Below are positions 40,045 through 47,906 of a DNA stretch of 47,906 nucleotides, piece by piece (within the stretch, counting starts at the first letter, position 1; each line of letters opens with the position of its first letter). The position numbers and the translations under genes were made by a program. The stretch covers positions 1 to 47,906 of the forward strand of contig WQTS01000129.1 of assembly GCA_009786185.1 (NCBI GenBank). The letters run 5' to 3'. The notes below the pieces were generated by a model that was given only the letters and a program-made list of their open reading frames with translations, had not been told where the DNA came from and did no database searches. Source of the stretch: Bacteroidota bacterium. GTDB lineage: Bacteria; Bacteroidota; Bacteroidia; Bacteroidales; WCHB1-69.

Positions 40045-40052
40045 TACTTTTG
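40045..40052 (+). promoter_or_regulatory. -7 box TACTTTTG of the DUF4837 gene
   Basis: Exact TAnnTTTG match on the plus strand about 60 nt upstream of the ATG at 40113. Confidence 0.55.
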
Positions 40053-40112
40053 CCCTCCGCATTGGCGAGTATTGAAACAAATTGTTTAATTCAACCATAA
40101 ATTTACATAATT

Positions 40113-41099
40113 ATGAAAAAAAAAGTTTTTTATTTAAGTTGCTTGTTACTAACAACATTACTTCTTTTTTCTTGCAAAAAAGGTGGCATAAAAATAAAAG
40201 TGGATAACTTTTCAAATGGCAAAGCAGGCGAGGTTATTTTAGTGATAGATAAAAAATATGCCTCAGATGACGTACGGAACTATATTGAAGAGATTCTTAC
40301 CCAACCACAACCGGCGTTCAATCAAATTGAACCGATGTTCGATTTGCTACATTTTGAAAATAAAGACTTTACCGCTTACTTTCAGCGTCATAGAAGTATT
40401 GTTCAATTTGATATAAATCCGAATTTTTCTTCCAATACGTTTAGAATTGAAGAAAATGTTTGGGCAAGACCTCAAGTGCATATTCATTTAAGAGGCTATT
40501 CTATGGATAGTTTGTTGATCTTCTTTAAACAACATGAAAATGAAATTATTGATGCGTTGTATGATAATGATTTAAAAAGAGTTCAATATTTTGCTTCAGG
40601 AAGGAATGATGCATATATTGAGCAAAGAATAGTAGACAAATTCGGCATTCATATCACAGTTCCAAATACTTACAGTATAGCTCGTGAAGAAGAGGATTTT
40701 ATATGGCTTCTTTTCCGCACCGTGCGCAACGACCGGTTTATTATCATTTATAAAACCCCTGGTACCGATTTATCAAGAAGAGGGCTAATTGATGCGCGTA
40801 ATGAAAAAACCAAAGCTTACATTCCGGGAGCAGTTTTTGGCGCATATCCTATTGTTGCAGAGGTATATCAATTCCCATTATACAGAGATAACGTAAAGAT
40901 AGGAGCTATTACCGGCACCGAATTAAGAGGTCTTTGGGAAAGCGTAAACGACAAAATGGGCGGTCCTTTTTACGAATTTTCTTTTATAGATAGAGCCGGT
41001 GAAAATGTAATTTCAGTAGGCGGTTTTGTTTATGCGCCCGAAGAGGAAAAGCGCAATTATCTTCGTGAGGTAGAAGCAATTGTAAAATCGGTAAGATAA
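40113..41099 (+). CDS. DUF4837-family lipoprotein
   Basis: 328 residues. Lipoprotein signal (FYLSCLLLTTLLLFSCKKGG, lipidated Cys21). The body matches the Bacteroidota DUF4837 family as I recall it: GKAGEVILVID near the start, QPAFNQIEPMFDLLHF, ARPQVHIHLRG, PNTYSIAREEEDFIWLLF, GAVFGAYPIVAEVYQFPLY and ELRGLWESVNDKMGGPF. Its function is unknown; it is expected in the periplasm on a membrane. It is convergent with the T9SS modular protein and ends 3 bp from it. Confidence 0.88.
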   Translation: MKKKVFYLSCLLLTTLLLFSCKKGGIKIKVDNFSNGKAGEVILVIDKKYASDDVRNYIEEILTQPQPAFNQIEPMFDLLHFENKDFTAYFQRHRSIVQFDINPNFSSNTFRIEENVWARPQVHIHLRGYSMDSLLIFFKQHENEIIDALYDNDLKRVQYFASGRNDAYIEQRIVDKFGIHITVPNTYSIAREEEDFIWLLFRTVRNDRFIIIYKTPGTDLSRRGLIDARNEKTKAYIPGAVFGAYPIVAEVYQFPLYRDNVKIGAITGTELRGLWESVNDKMGGPFYEFSFIDRAGENVISVGGFVYAPEEEKRNYLREVEAIVKSVR

Positions 41100-41102
41100 A
41101 CA

Positions 41103-43553
41103 TTACTGTTTCACAAACCGTTTAGTTGCAACAGCATTACCATCTGATAATCGAATTAAATAAACACCTGCACTATAATTCGATACATTAATTTTGAGTT
41201 CTGTTTCTGAGGTTTCAAAAGAGTGAACGAGTGCGCCCATACTATTATAAATAGCTACGGTTATTTTTGTGGCATCCGGACGGGTAACTGTTAATATATC
41301 TTGAACAGGGTTTGGGGTTAAAGAATAATTATCTAAATGATATGAAGAAATCGAAACTTCTCCGGAAATGGAAATATCATCTAAATTAACACCATTTCCT
41401 CTACCGACCTCTCCTTCAAACGCAATTTGATAGTAACTAGATGGGTTAGGAAGCTCTATGCTCTCTTCTTGCCAGGTTGGAACATCGTCTAAGAAAGCTT
41501 TCAACAGAATCCAATTTTCGCTTGGAGAATTTTTGTAATATACTCTTAGAATATCTTGCTCTTGGTAGTACCAATTATCATGCTGTGTGTACCAAAAACT
41601 TAACACAGGATTATGTATAGCGGATAGGTTAAAAACAGGGGTTATCAGCCTTGCTTTGTGAACGCCATAGTAACTAGAATTAAAAAGCCATGCCATGTAA
41701 TCGCCACTGTGCGTTGTGGGAGGCAATCCATAAGTAGGTTTGGTGATTCTCCAATCAAAATTTCCGGTAACTATTTCTTGCTCCCAACATGGGTATGGGT
41801 TCAGGATTGGTCCATATTCAAATCCTTCAGTCCATGGAAATGAAGTTATCGCACTACAAACATAATTATTAATGAATACCGTTTTTGAATTATTATCATG
41901 AATTTGATCTCCGGTTGCAATTGCTGTAACTTTTATTTGATAGGTAGCTTCGGCAGAAAGATTTAATGTTGCATTAAATGTGTATTCAGCTTGTTCTAAA
42001 CTTGGGATTGATTCTGTATATGTTTCTGTGGCTATAAGTGCCCCGCCAAGTTCCAATTGCAGTTTAAATCCTGTAAGAGAAGCGCTACTATTATTTTTTA
42101 CCAATACTTTTACCGTTTCATTGTTGGTGTGGTTCACTCCTGTTATTGGTGTAATAATCGAAAGTAATTCTACATCCACAAAATCCACAAAATCCATAAC
42201 TCTTATATCATCCAACTGCGCCTCATAATGCCCACCACCAGCAAATGTACTTTCAAATGCTATTTGGTAATAGTCTGATTTATTGGGTAGAAGTAGAAAC
42301 TCTGTTTTCCACTCTGGATTTTTTGAAAAAGATTTCAATAAAGCCCAATTTCCACTTGAGGAATTTTTGTAATATACTCTTAAATTACCCCGTTCTACCT
42401 CTGTATGCCAAAAATTCAACACAGGGACATTTACATTGGATAAATCAAGTACAGGGGTTATAAGTTTTGCAGAATACGCCGGTGCACCCGCAAAATTCTC
42501 ATAAATACGAGCCTTATAGCTGCCTCCATGCGCTGTAGGAGGTGTGCCTGTTGAAGCAGGTACAACAGTCCATTGCCATCCATAGCCTTCCTGATTCCAA
42601 CATTTAGGAATATTTGCACCATAATCTTCAAATCCTTCTTGCCAAGGAAATGAAGTTATTTTAGGGCAAATAATATTTTTGACATTAATTATTTTCGAAT
42701 TATTTGAGGATATTAAATCACTTTCTGCGATTGCCGTAACTTTTATTTGATAGGTGGTTTCGGCAGAAAGATTTAATGTTGTAGCAAAAGTGTATTCAAT
42801 CTGGCCTAAACTTGGAATTGAACCCATAAATGTTTCAGTTGTAATTAGAGAGCCATTAAGTTCTAATTGCAAAGCAAATCCCGTAAGCGGATCGCTTCCG
42901 TTGTTTTTCAATAAGACTTTTACAGGTTCACTGTTTGTGAGGTTTTCACCTGAAGCCGGGGTAATAATTTTATTCAACTCTACATCCACAATGTCGGCAA
43001 ATTCCATAATAGTAATATTATCTAATTGTATTTCAGAAGTATTAGTGCCTGAAATCACATTTTCAAACGCAATTTGATAATATTCAGATTTATTGGGAAG
43101 AAGTATTATTTCTCCATGCCACTCCGGTATATTGAAGGAAGATACGTGTAAATAAACTTTCCATTCTTCCTCAGAACTTCTTCTGTATTTTACTCTTAGA
43201 TTTCCTCTTTCTCTTTGTGTGTACCAGAAAATCAATACTGGTTTATTTAGAGTGGATAAATTAAAAACAGGAGTGATCAATTTACTATTATTTATCCATG
43301 CAACAGTGCCGCTATAATAAGAGCGCGCCTTATAATTACCTTCATGTGCCGTACTTGGTATGCCTGTAGTATTCGGTACAACAGTCCATTTCCAGTCAGG
43401 TTCACCTGTAGCAAGATGAGTCCAACATAACGGAATCTCTGTGCCATTATTTTCAAAACTTTCTTTCCATGGAAAAGTAGAAACCGGGTTACATTGGCTA
43501 TAAACTACGTTTATTAGCAGAGATGCTGCTATAACAAATAAAAATTTTTTCAT
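41103..43553 (-). CDS. T9SS-exported modular protein: three MAM-like and two CARDB-like domains
   Basis: 816 residues. Signal peptide (MKKFLFVIAASLLINVVYSQ). Three related MAM-like (choice-of-anchor J) domains at about 25-185, 298-455 and 568-730, each opening SFPWxEGFE and containing WTVVP or WRITKP, KLITPVFNLS, SFWYT and SYYQIAFE. Between them are two CARDB/Ig-like domains (188-290, 458-560; EPVKVLLKNNG, LNLSAETTYQIKVTAIA). So a block of about 270 residues is repeated. The tail (742-816; LTPNPVQDILTV, IYNSMGALVHS, GVYLIRLSDG, KRFVKQ) is a T9SS type A sorting domain. It is probably a surface or secreted binding protein; no catalytic domain is seen. Confidence 0.87.
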   Translation of the reverse strand: MKKFLFVIAASLLINVVYSQCNPVSTFPWKESFENNGTEIPLCWTHLATGEPDWKWTVVPNTTGIPSTAHEGNYKARSYYSGTVAWINNSKLITPVFNLSTLNKPVLIFWYTQRERGNLRVKYRRSSEEEWKVYLHVSSFNIPEWHGEIILLPNKSEYYQIAFENVISGTNTSEIQLDNITIMEFADIVDVELNKIITPASGENLTNSEPVKVLLKNNGSDPLTGFALQLELNGSLITTETFMGSIPSLGQIEYTFATTLNLSAETTYQIKVTAIAESDLISSNNSKIINVKNIICPKITSFPWQEGFEDYGANIPKCWNQEGYGWQWTVVPASTGTPPTAHGGSYKARIYENFAGAPAYSAKLITPVLDLSNVNVPVLNFWHTEVERGNLRVYYKNSSSGNWALLKSFSKNPEWKTEFLLLPNKSDYYQIAFESTFAGGGHYEAQLDDIRVMDFVDFVDVELLSIITPITGVNHTNNETVKVLVKNNSSASLTGFKLQLELGGALIATETYTESIPSLEQAEYTFNATLNLSAEATYQIKVTAIATGDQIHDNNSKTVFINNYVCSAITSFPWTEGFEYGPILNPYPCWEQEIVTGNFDWRITKPTYGLPPTTHSGDYMAWLFNSSYYGVHKARLITPVFNLSAIHNPVLSFWYTQHDNWYYQEQDILRVYYKNSPSENWILLKAFLDDVPTWQEESIELPNPSSYYQIAFEGEVGRGNGVNLDDISISGEVSISSYHLDNYSLTPNPVQDILTVTRPDATKITVAIYNSMGALVHSFETSETELKINVSNYSAGVYLIRLSDGNAVATKRFVKQ

Positions 43554-43583
43554 AATATTTGAGCTTTAAATGGTTAATTGTGG

Positions 43584-43591
43584 CAAAAATA
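43584..43591 (-). promoter_or_regulatory. -7 box TATTTTTG of the T9SS modular protein
   Basis: Exact TAnnTTTG match about 30 nt upstream of the ATG on the minus strand, between this gene and pyrG. Confidence 0.55.
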
Positions 43592-43610
43592 ATATAAAAC
43601 TAAATATACA

Positions 43611-43656
43611 GATACAATCTGCGTTTATCTGTTAAATCTGTGTTATCTGCGTGCAA
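43611..43656. repeat. Repeat family C, copy 2, after pyrG
   Basis: Units ATCTGCGTTTATCTG, TTAAATCTG, TGTTATCTGCGTG, similar to 39221-39257. It lies just past the pyrG stop, in the gap before the T9SS protein gene. Confidence 0.65.
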
Positions 43657-43662
43657 AAAAAA

Positions 43663-45264
43663 TTACATATTCTCAATCGCCGCCCGAATAAACCCCATAA
43701 ACAACGGATGTGGGTGGTTGGGTCTCGACTTAAACTCCGGATGGAACTGACATGCTACAAACCACGGATGATTAGGTAATTCAATCATTTCAACAATGCT
43801 TCCGTTGGGAGATGCTCCGCTAATAATCATTCCTTTCTCTACCAATAAATCGCGATAATCGTTATTTACCTCGTAGCGATGACGATGGCGTTCGGAGATC
43901 ATTTCTGTGTTGTAACAATCGAAGGCTTTGGTTCCTTTTGTTAATTTACAGGGATGTTTTCCCAAGCGCAGACTTCCGCCCAACATGCTGTACTCGTTTT
44001 GCCCGGGAAGCAAATCAATAACAGGGTAGGGGGTATTGGGATCAATTTCACGACTGTTGGCACTTTTAAGATTGGCTACATGGCGCGCAAACTCAATAAT
44101 AGCGGTTTGCATGCCCAAACATAATCCGAAATAGGGGATTTTGTTTTCACGGGCGTATCGCGCAGCATTTATTTTGCCTTCGGTGCCTCTTTCTCCAAAA
44201 CCGCCGGGAATTAAAATTCCATCTAAATCACCTAAGAGTGTACCCGCATTTTTCTCGGTAATATCTTGAGAATTAACCCATTTGATTTCTAATTCAGCAG
44301 AGTTGAAAATAGCGGCATGCTTCAAGGCTTCGACTACACTTAAATAAGCGTCGTGTAAATCGGTGTATTTTCCAATAATTCCGATTTTTACCGAAGTGGA
44401 AGTGCGTTTACTGCGTTCTACCATTTCGATCCAATCGCTCAAATCTTTCTCTTTACATTTTATTTTAAGACGTTTAAGTACTTGTTCAGCTAATCCTTCT
44501 TCCTCTAATGCCAACGGAATTTCGTACAATGACGGCACATTTTTATTTTCCAACACACATTCAACAGGAACGTTACAGAATAACGCTAATTTTTGACGGA
44601 TATCTGCTCCCAAATCCCGATCGGTTCTACATACCAATATGTCGGGTTGAATACCAAGGCTAAGCAGCTCTTTTACGCTGTGTTGCACAGGTTTTGTTTT
44701 AAGTTCATTGCTGGGCGTAAGAAAAGGAATGAGCGCCACATGAATATACATGCAATTACTATAGCCTTCTTCTCTTGAAAATTGGCGAATAGCTTCCATG
44801 TGGGGCAAACTTTCATAATCACCCACCGTACCGCCGATTTCTACAATGGCAATATCGGCATTATTTGATTTGGCATTAATACGAATAATATCTTTAATCA
44901 TGTTGGTAACATGCGGAATCATTTGTACGGTTGCGCCTGCGTAAACGCCATTGCGCTCGTTTTCTAACAGCGCATTGTAAATTTTCCCTGAGGTATAATT
45001 GGAATGTTTATTTAGATTTTCATCAATAAATCGTTCATAATGTCCTATGTCTAAATCTGTTTCGGCACCATCTTCAGTAACGAATACTTCACCGTGTTGC
45101 AGTGGATTCATCGTTCCCGGATCAATATTCAAGTAGGGATCCAATTTTTGCATCGTTACTTTTAAGCCTCTTGATTTTAAAAGGCGTCCCAACGAAGCAG
45201 CCGTAATCCCTTTTCCGAGACCGGAAACAACACCGCCTAAAACGAATATGTACTTTGTTGTCAT
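43663..45264 (-). CDS. pyrG: CTP synthase
   Basis: Makes CTP from UTP, ATP and glutamine. 533 residues, standard. N-terminal synthetase domain: [68 protein letters not shown] and HVALIPF. C-terminal glutamine amidotransferase: [11 protein letters not shown], the nucleophile in YFGLCLGMQ, and [12 protein letters not shown]. The gene has its own possible TATTTTCG box in the 37-bp gap after the upstream glycosyltransferase. Confidence 0.98.
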   Translation of the reverse strand: MTTKYIFVLGGVVSGLGKGITAASLGRLLKSRGLKVTMQKLDPYLNIDPGTMNPLQHGEVFVTEDGAETDLDIGHYERFIDENLNKHSNYTSGKIYNALLENERNGVYAGATVQMIPHVTNMIKDIIRINAKSNNADIAIVEIGGTVGDYESLPHMEAIRQFSREEGYSNCMYIHVALIPFLTPSNELKTKPVQHSVKELLSLGIQPDILVCRTDRDLGADIRQKLALFCNVPVECVLENKNVPSLYEIPLALEEEGLAEQVLKRLKIKCKEKDLSDWIEMVERSKRTSTSVKIGIIGKYTDLHDAYLSVVEALKHAAIFNSAELEIKWVNSQDITEKNAGTLLGDLDGILIPGGFGERGTEGKINAARYARENKIPYFGLCLGMQTAIIEFARHVANLKSANSREIDPNTPYPVIDLLPGQNEYSMLGGSLRLGKHPCKLTKGTKAFDCYNTEMISERHRHRYEVNNDYRDLLVEKGMIISGASPNGSIVEMIELPNHPWFVACQFHPEFKSRPNHPHPLFMGFIRAAIENM

Positions 45265-45282
45265 AATAAGATTTATAATTTG

Positions 45283-45290
45283 CGAAAATA
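45283..45290 (-). promoter_or_regulatory. Possible -7 box variant TATTTTCG of pyrG
   Basis: About 19 nt upstream of pyrG on the minus strand; one mismatch to TAnnTTTG, as at 15165. Confidence 0.4.
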
Positions 45291-45301
45291 GAGATTTTTT
45301 C

Positions 45302-46261
45302 TTACGACGTTAAATCGGTTTCGATAATATAATGATTCCTATCGGAAGCGCTTCGAGCCATCATTTCTCCCAAAAAACCTGCGAGAAACAATTGAGTGCC
45401 TACAATCATCGCTAATATAGCAAGATAGAATAACGGTTGATCGGTAATTTGCCTGAAATGCGCTTCCGGATCTGACATCAAAATTAATTTTTGAACAATT
45501 AAACTAATGGTTATGATAAATCCGATAAGAAACGCAACAGTTCCCCATATTCCGAAAAAATGCATGGGCTTTTTACCAAAACGCGAAATGAAGGTAATGG
45601 AAAGCAAGTCGAGGAAGCCATTCACAAAGCGGTTCCATCCGAATTTAGTTATGCCGTATTTGCGTTTTTGATGAGTAACCACCTTTTCGCCAATTTTTGA
45701 AAACCCTGCCCATTTAGCAATTACAGGAATATAACGGTGCATTTCGCCGTATACTTCAATCGTCTTTACTACATCTTTACGATATGCTTTTAGTCCGCAA
45801 TTAAAATCATGCAAATGAATTTTAGAAATCTTTCTTGTGGTCCAATTAAAAAATTTAGACGGAATATTTTTTGCAAATGTAGAATCATAACGCACTTTTT
45901 TCCAGCCCGATACAAGATCATGACCATCTTCCGTAATCATTCTATATAGATCCGGAATTTCCTCAGGACTATCTTGTAAATCGGCATCCATAGTGATGAT
46001 TACGTCGCCTTCTGCTCTCTGAAATCCTGTGTTTAATGCAGCGGATTTTCCGTAATTTCTACGAAATTTCACGCCTTTAAAACACTCATTTTCTTGATGT
46101 AATTGCTCAATGATTTGCCACGATTTATCGCGACTGCCATCATCGATAAACAGAACTTCATAAGAGAAATTATTTTCAGTCATCACTTTTTGAATCCACG
46201 CTGCCAATTCGGGCAAAGATTCTTCTTCGTTTAATAAGGGGATAATTACGGAGATATTCAT
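45302..46261 (-). CDS. Family 2 glycosyltransferase, polyprenyl-phosphate type (GtrB/DPM1-like)
   Basis: 319 residues. GT2 catalytic domain (about 1-220) with [22 protein letters not shown] (residues 41-49), the DxD motif [12 protein letters not shown] (Asp92/Asp94), [12 protein letters not shown], and a C-terminal pair of transmembrane helices (about 230-255, 265-305). This form usually transfers a sugar from a nucleotide donor to undecaprenyl phosphate. It might supply the GT-C enzyme at 15295, but that is only a guess because the genes are far apart. It lies downstream of rnpB on the same strand and about 37 bp before pyrG. Confidence 0.9.
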   Translation of the reverse strand: MNISVIIPLLNEEESLPELAAWIQKVMTENNFSYEVLFIDDGSRDKSWQIIEQLHQENECFKGVKFRRNYGKSAALNTGFQRAEGDVIITMDADLQDSPEEIPDLYRMITEDGHDLVSGWKKVRYDSTFAKNIPSKFFNWTTRKISKIHLHDFNCGLKAYRKDVVKTIEVYGEMHRYIPVIAKWAGFSKIGEKVVTHQKRKYGITKFGWNRFVNGFLDLLSITFISRFGKKPMHFFGIWGTVAFLIGFIITISLIVQKLILMSDPEAHFRQITDQPLFYLAILAMIVGTQLFLAGFLGEMMARSASDRNHYIIETDLTS

Positions 46262-46288
46262 AAATTGTTAATTATTAATTGTTCAATG

Positions 46289-46316
46289 GTAGGGGCGCAA
46301 AATTTTGCGCCCCTAC
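46289..46316. repeat. Repeat family G, perfect 28-bp palindrome
   Basis: GTAGGGGCGCAAAA is followed directly by its exact complement TTTTGCGCCCCTAC, with no loop. It is flanked by ATTGTTAATTATTAATTGTT. It lies between the 3' end of rnpB and the glycosyltransferase start, both on the minus strand, and may act as a back-up terminator or an mRNA 5' hairpin. Confidence 0.85.
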
Positions 46317-46326
46317 AGATATCATC

Positions 46327-46677
46327 AAAAAAAGCGACGGTCTATAAGCCGGATTCTGTCGAGTTCTGTCATTTATCTTGGCGCAACGTTGCCGTTGCGC
46401 TCCAGCAACCTACCCTCCGAGTTGGGCGAGCAGCCCTCAAACCTCGGTTTACATGGTCTTTCAACCCATAAGGTTTACCCCCGTTGTGCATCGCTGCCAA
46501 CGTCGTGAGCTCTTACCTCACGTTTTCACCCTTACCCCGCATTACTTTGGGGCGGTTGTTTTCTGTGGCACTATCTGTCACCCTTTCGGGCGCCTTCCTG
46601 TTAGGAAGTATGGCGCTCTATGTTGTCCGGACTTTCCTCTCCCGATATACATCGGCAGCGACAGAACGACCGTCGTT
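46327..46677 (-). ncRNA. rnpB: RNase P RNA (class A) with terminal U-run
   Basis: On the minus strand it starts ACGACGGTCGTTCTGTCGC and ends AATCCGGCTTATAGACCGTC followed by seven T. The P1 stem ends pair (CGACGGTC with GACCGTCG). Conserved parts are GAGAGGAAAGTCCGGACAAC near the 5' end, CCGAAAGGGTGACAGA, GGGTAAGGGTGAAAACGTGA, and ACAGAATCCGGCTTA at the 3' end. P1 plus the T-run at 46327-46333 probably serves as terminator. The RNA trims tRNA 5' leaders. Confidence 0.96.
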
Positions 46678-46780
46678 TTTAAGTGTGCAAAAATCTATAA
46701 ATTTTTCAAATATACATGCAATGATGTCAAACAATTTTTCTGTTAAAAAAAACAGATATATTTCATTCACGAATCTTCCT

Positions 46781-46828
46781 GAAAAATTAAATAAACCCCA
46801 AAAGTTGGCAAAAACTTTTGGGGTTTAT
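46781..46828 (-). terminator. Terminator after the V-ATPase K gene
   Basis: A 16-bp perfect inverted repeat (ATAAACCCCAAAAGTT at 46791-46806 and AACTTTTGGGGTTTAT at 46813-46828) with a 6-nt loop lies 30 bp downstream of the K-subunit stop. On the minus strand it is followed by TTAATTTTTC. It could act in both directions, although no plus-strand gene points into it. Confidence 0.8.
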
Positions 46829-46858
46829 CATTCTTTAAGAACAAGCTCTTTTTAAGTC

Positions 46859-47323
<465 letters not shown>

Positions 47324-47360
47324 TTAAGTTAATTTTTTGTTTATTGTTTTTATTTTTGAA

Positions 47361-47906
47361 TTAATCTACTTGTTTTTTAAAAGGGGTGTAGGCTTTTCCG
47401 CCACCTTCAAATCCAACATTGTTGTAAAACTCAACAAATGTTAAACGAACAGGGTGAATGAAGGCTCCTAAAGAGTTGATAAAGATATTGATACCGTGTC
47501 CAAATAAAAGTATGAATACAATTACTAATTCTCTTGCAATGATAATATCCGGAGCTAAACCCATGGCAAGATCATTAAATACTAAACCCATAACTGCACC
47601 GGAAATTCCTAACGCAAAGAGACGGATGTAGGAAAGCAAATCGCCCAAAAGTCCTGTTATTTTATTATAAACTCCAAACAATCCTGAACCAATACTTCCG
47701 GGTAGGCCTTTTAAGCCTTTTTCAGGATTGTTGAAAAACAGCATCATAAAGCCTCCCACAGAGAGTAGGGTAATAAGTAAAGTTGAATTTACAGGTGCAA
47801 TCATACCTTGATTGCCCGCTAAATAAAGCCCCCCCCCCAACATAGTAATGAGCCAACCAAAAGTATCAAGCGAATAATAGAAACCAAAACGCATCCATCT
47901 AACTAT
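47361..47906 (-). CDS. ntpI: V-type ATP synthase subunit I, C-terminal part (truncated by window edge)
   Basis: The visible part ends the large membrane stator subunit I (a-subunit homologue). It has transmembrane helices and the conserved SYIRLFALGISGAVMGLVFND (with the half-channel Arg in YIRLFALG), FGHGINIFINSLGAFIHPVRLTFVEFYNN and GGKAYTPF. The frame is open to the window end (four more codons before the first Met at 47894), so the N-terminal soluble part lies outside. A run of ten G on this strand at about 47829-47838 encodes three glycines in MLGGGLYLAG. Confidence 0.93.
   Translation of the reverse strand: MVRWMRFGFYYSLDTFGWLITMLGGGLYLAGNQGMIAPVNSTLLITLLSVGGFMMLFFNNPEKGLKGLPGSIGSGLFGVYNKITGLLGDLLSYIRLFALGISGAVMGLVFNDLAMGLAPDIIIARELVIVFILLFGHGINIFINSLGAFIHPVRLTFVEFYNNVGFEGGGKAYTPFKKQVD

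Noticed and set aside
46265..46855. Several plus-strand open frames over the RNase P region
   Set aside because: They are antisense to rnpB, whose conserved core and P1 ends are clear; the frames reflect RNA constraints, not protein.

Overview
This is an AT-rich chromosomal window from a member of the Bacteroidota, most likely order Bacteroidales. The evidence is: repeated start-proximal boxes of the form TAnnTTTG (the Bacteroidota -7 element) with no Shine-Dalgarno motifs; type IX secretion (T9SS) C-terminal sorting domains on two proteins; a V-type ATPase with subunits I and K; a DUF4837 lipoprotein; and an ECF sigma / membrane anti-sigma / small periplasmic protein series typical of the phylum. 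I cannot name the genus. There is no phage, insertion sequence, CRISPR array or resistance island. The genes are mostly housekeeping and envelope genes.

Layout. 1-4.6 kb: tRNA-Lys, a small orphan ORF, a secreted TPR protein, an NfeD-type membrane protease, then folC on the opposite strand. 4.6-15.2 kb (minus strand): M16 peptidase, an IgGFc-binding-type adhesin, kdsD, a solitary rnfC, a hybrid histidine kinase and a CPBP protease. 15.3-23.7 kb: a PMT-like membrane/TPR protein, a cytoplasmic TPR protein, ornithine aminotransferase, a T9SS-exported endonuclease I, a decayed glycosyltransferase, tsaC, and the SRP RNA ffs. 23.8-29.8 kb: OmpH-like protein, YfgM-like TPR protein, ribH, fmt, HU, dprA and a TolC-like channel. 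29.8-36.2 kb: an ECF sigma factor module, a vWA-like membrane protein, an FAH-family hydrolase and sufCD without sufB. 36.2-43.6 kb: lipoprotein, lysine 2,3-aminomutase, ccsA, truA, DUF4837 lipoprotein and a large T9SS-exported modular protein. 43.6-47.9 kb: pyrG, a polyprenyl-phosphate-type glycosyltransferase, RNase P RNA and the end of a V-ATPase operon.

The most unusual signal is a population of short dispersed palindromic or tandem-unit repeats. I distinguish seven families (A to G below). Most sit between genes, several in convergent gaps. Two sets have landed inside essential-type genes and stay in frame: families B+A add about 34 residues to FolC, and family D adds about 34 residues to a loop of CcsA. 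Family C supplies the last codons of TruA, and family B sits at the N-terminus of the NfeD protease. This resembles the in-ORF palindromic elements described in Rickettsia, but with sequences of the Bacteroidota type, and is the best candidate here for something worth describing.

Gene context is compact. Several neighbours overlap by 1-14 bp (M16/folC, kdsD/adhesin, YfgM-like/ribH, kamA/lipoprotein), suggesting translational coupling. Four convergent gene pairs have overlapping or touching 3' ends with no room for terminators.
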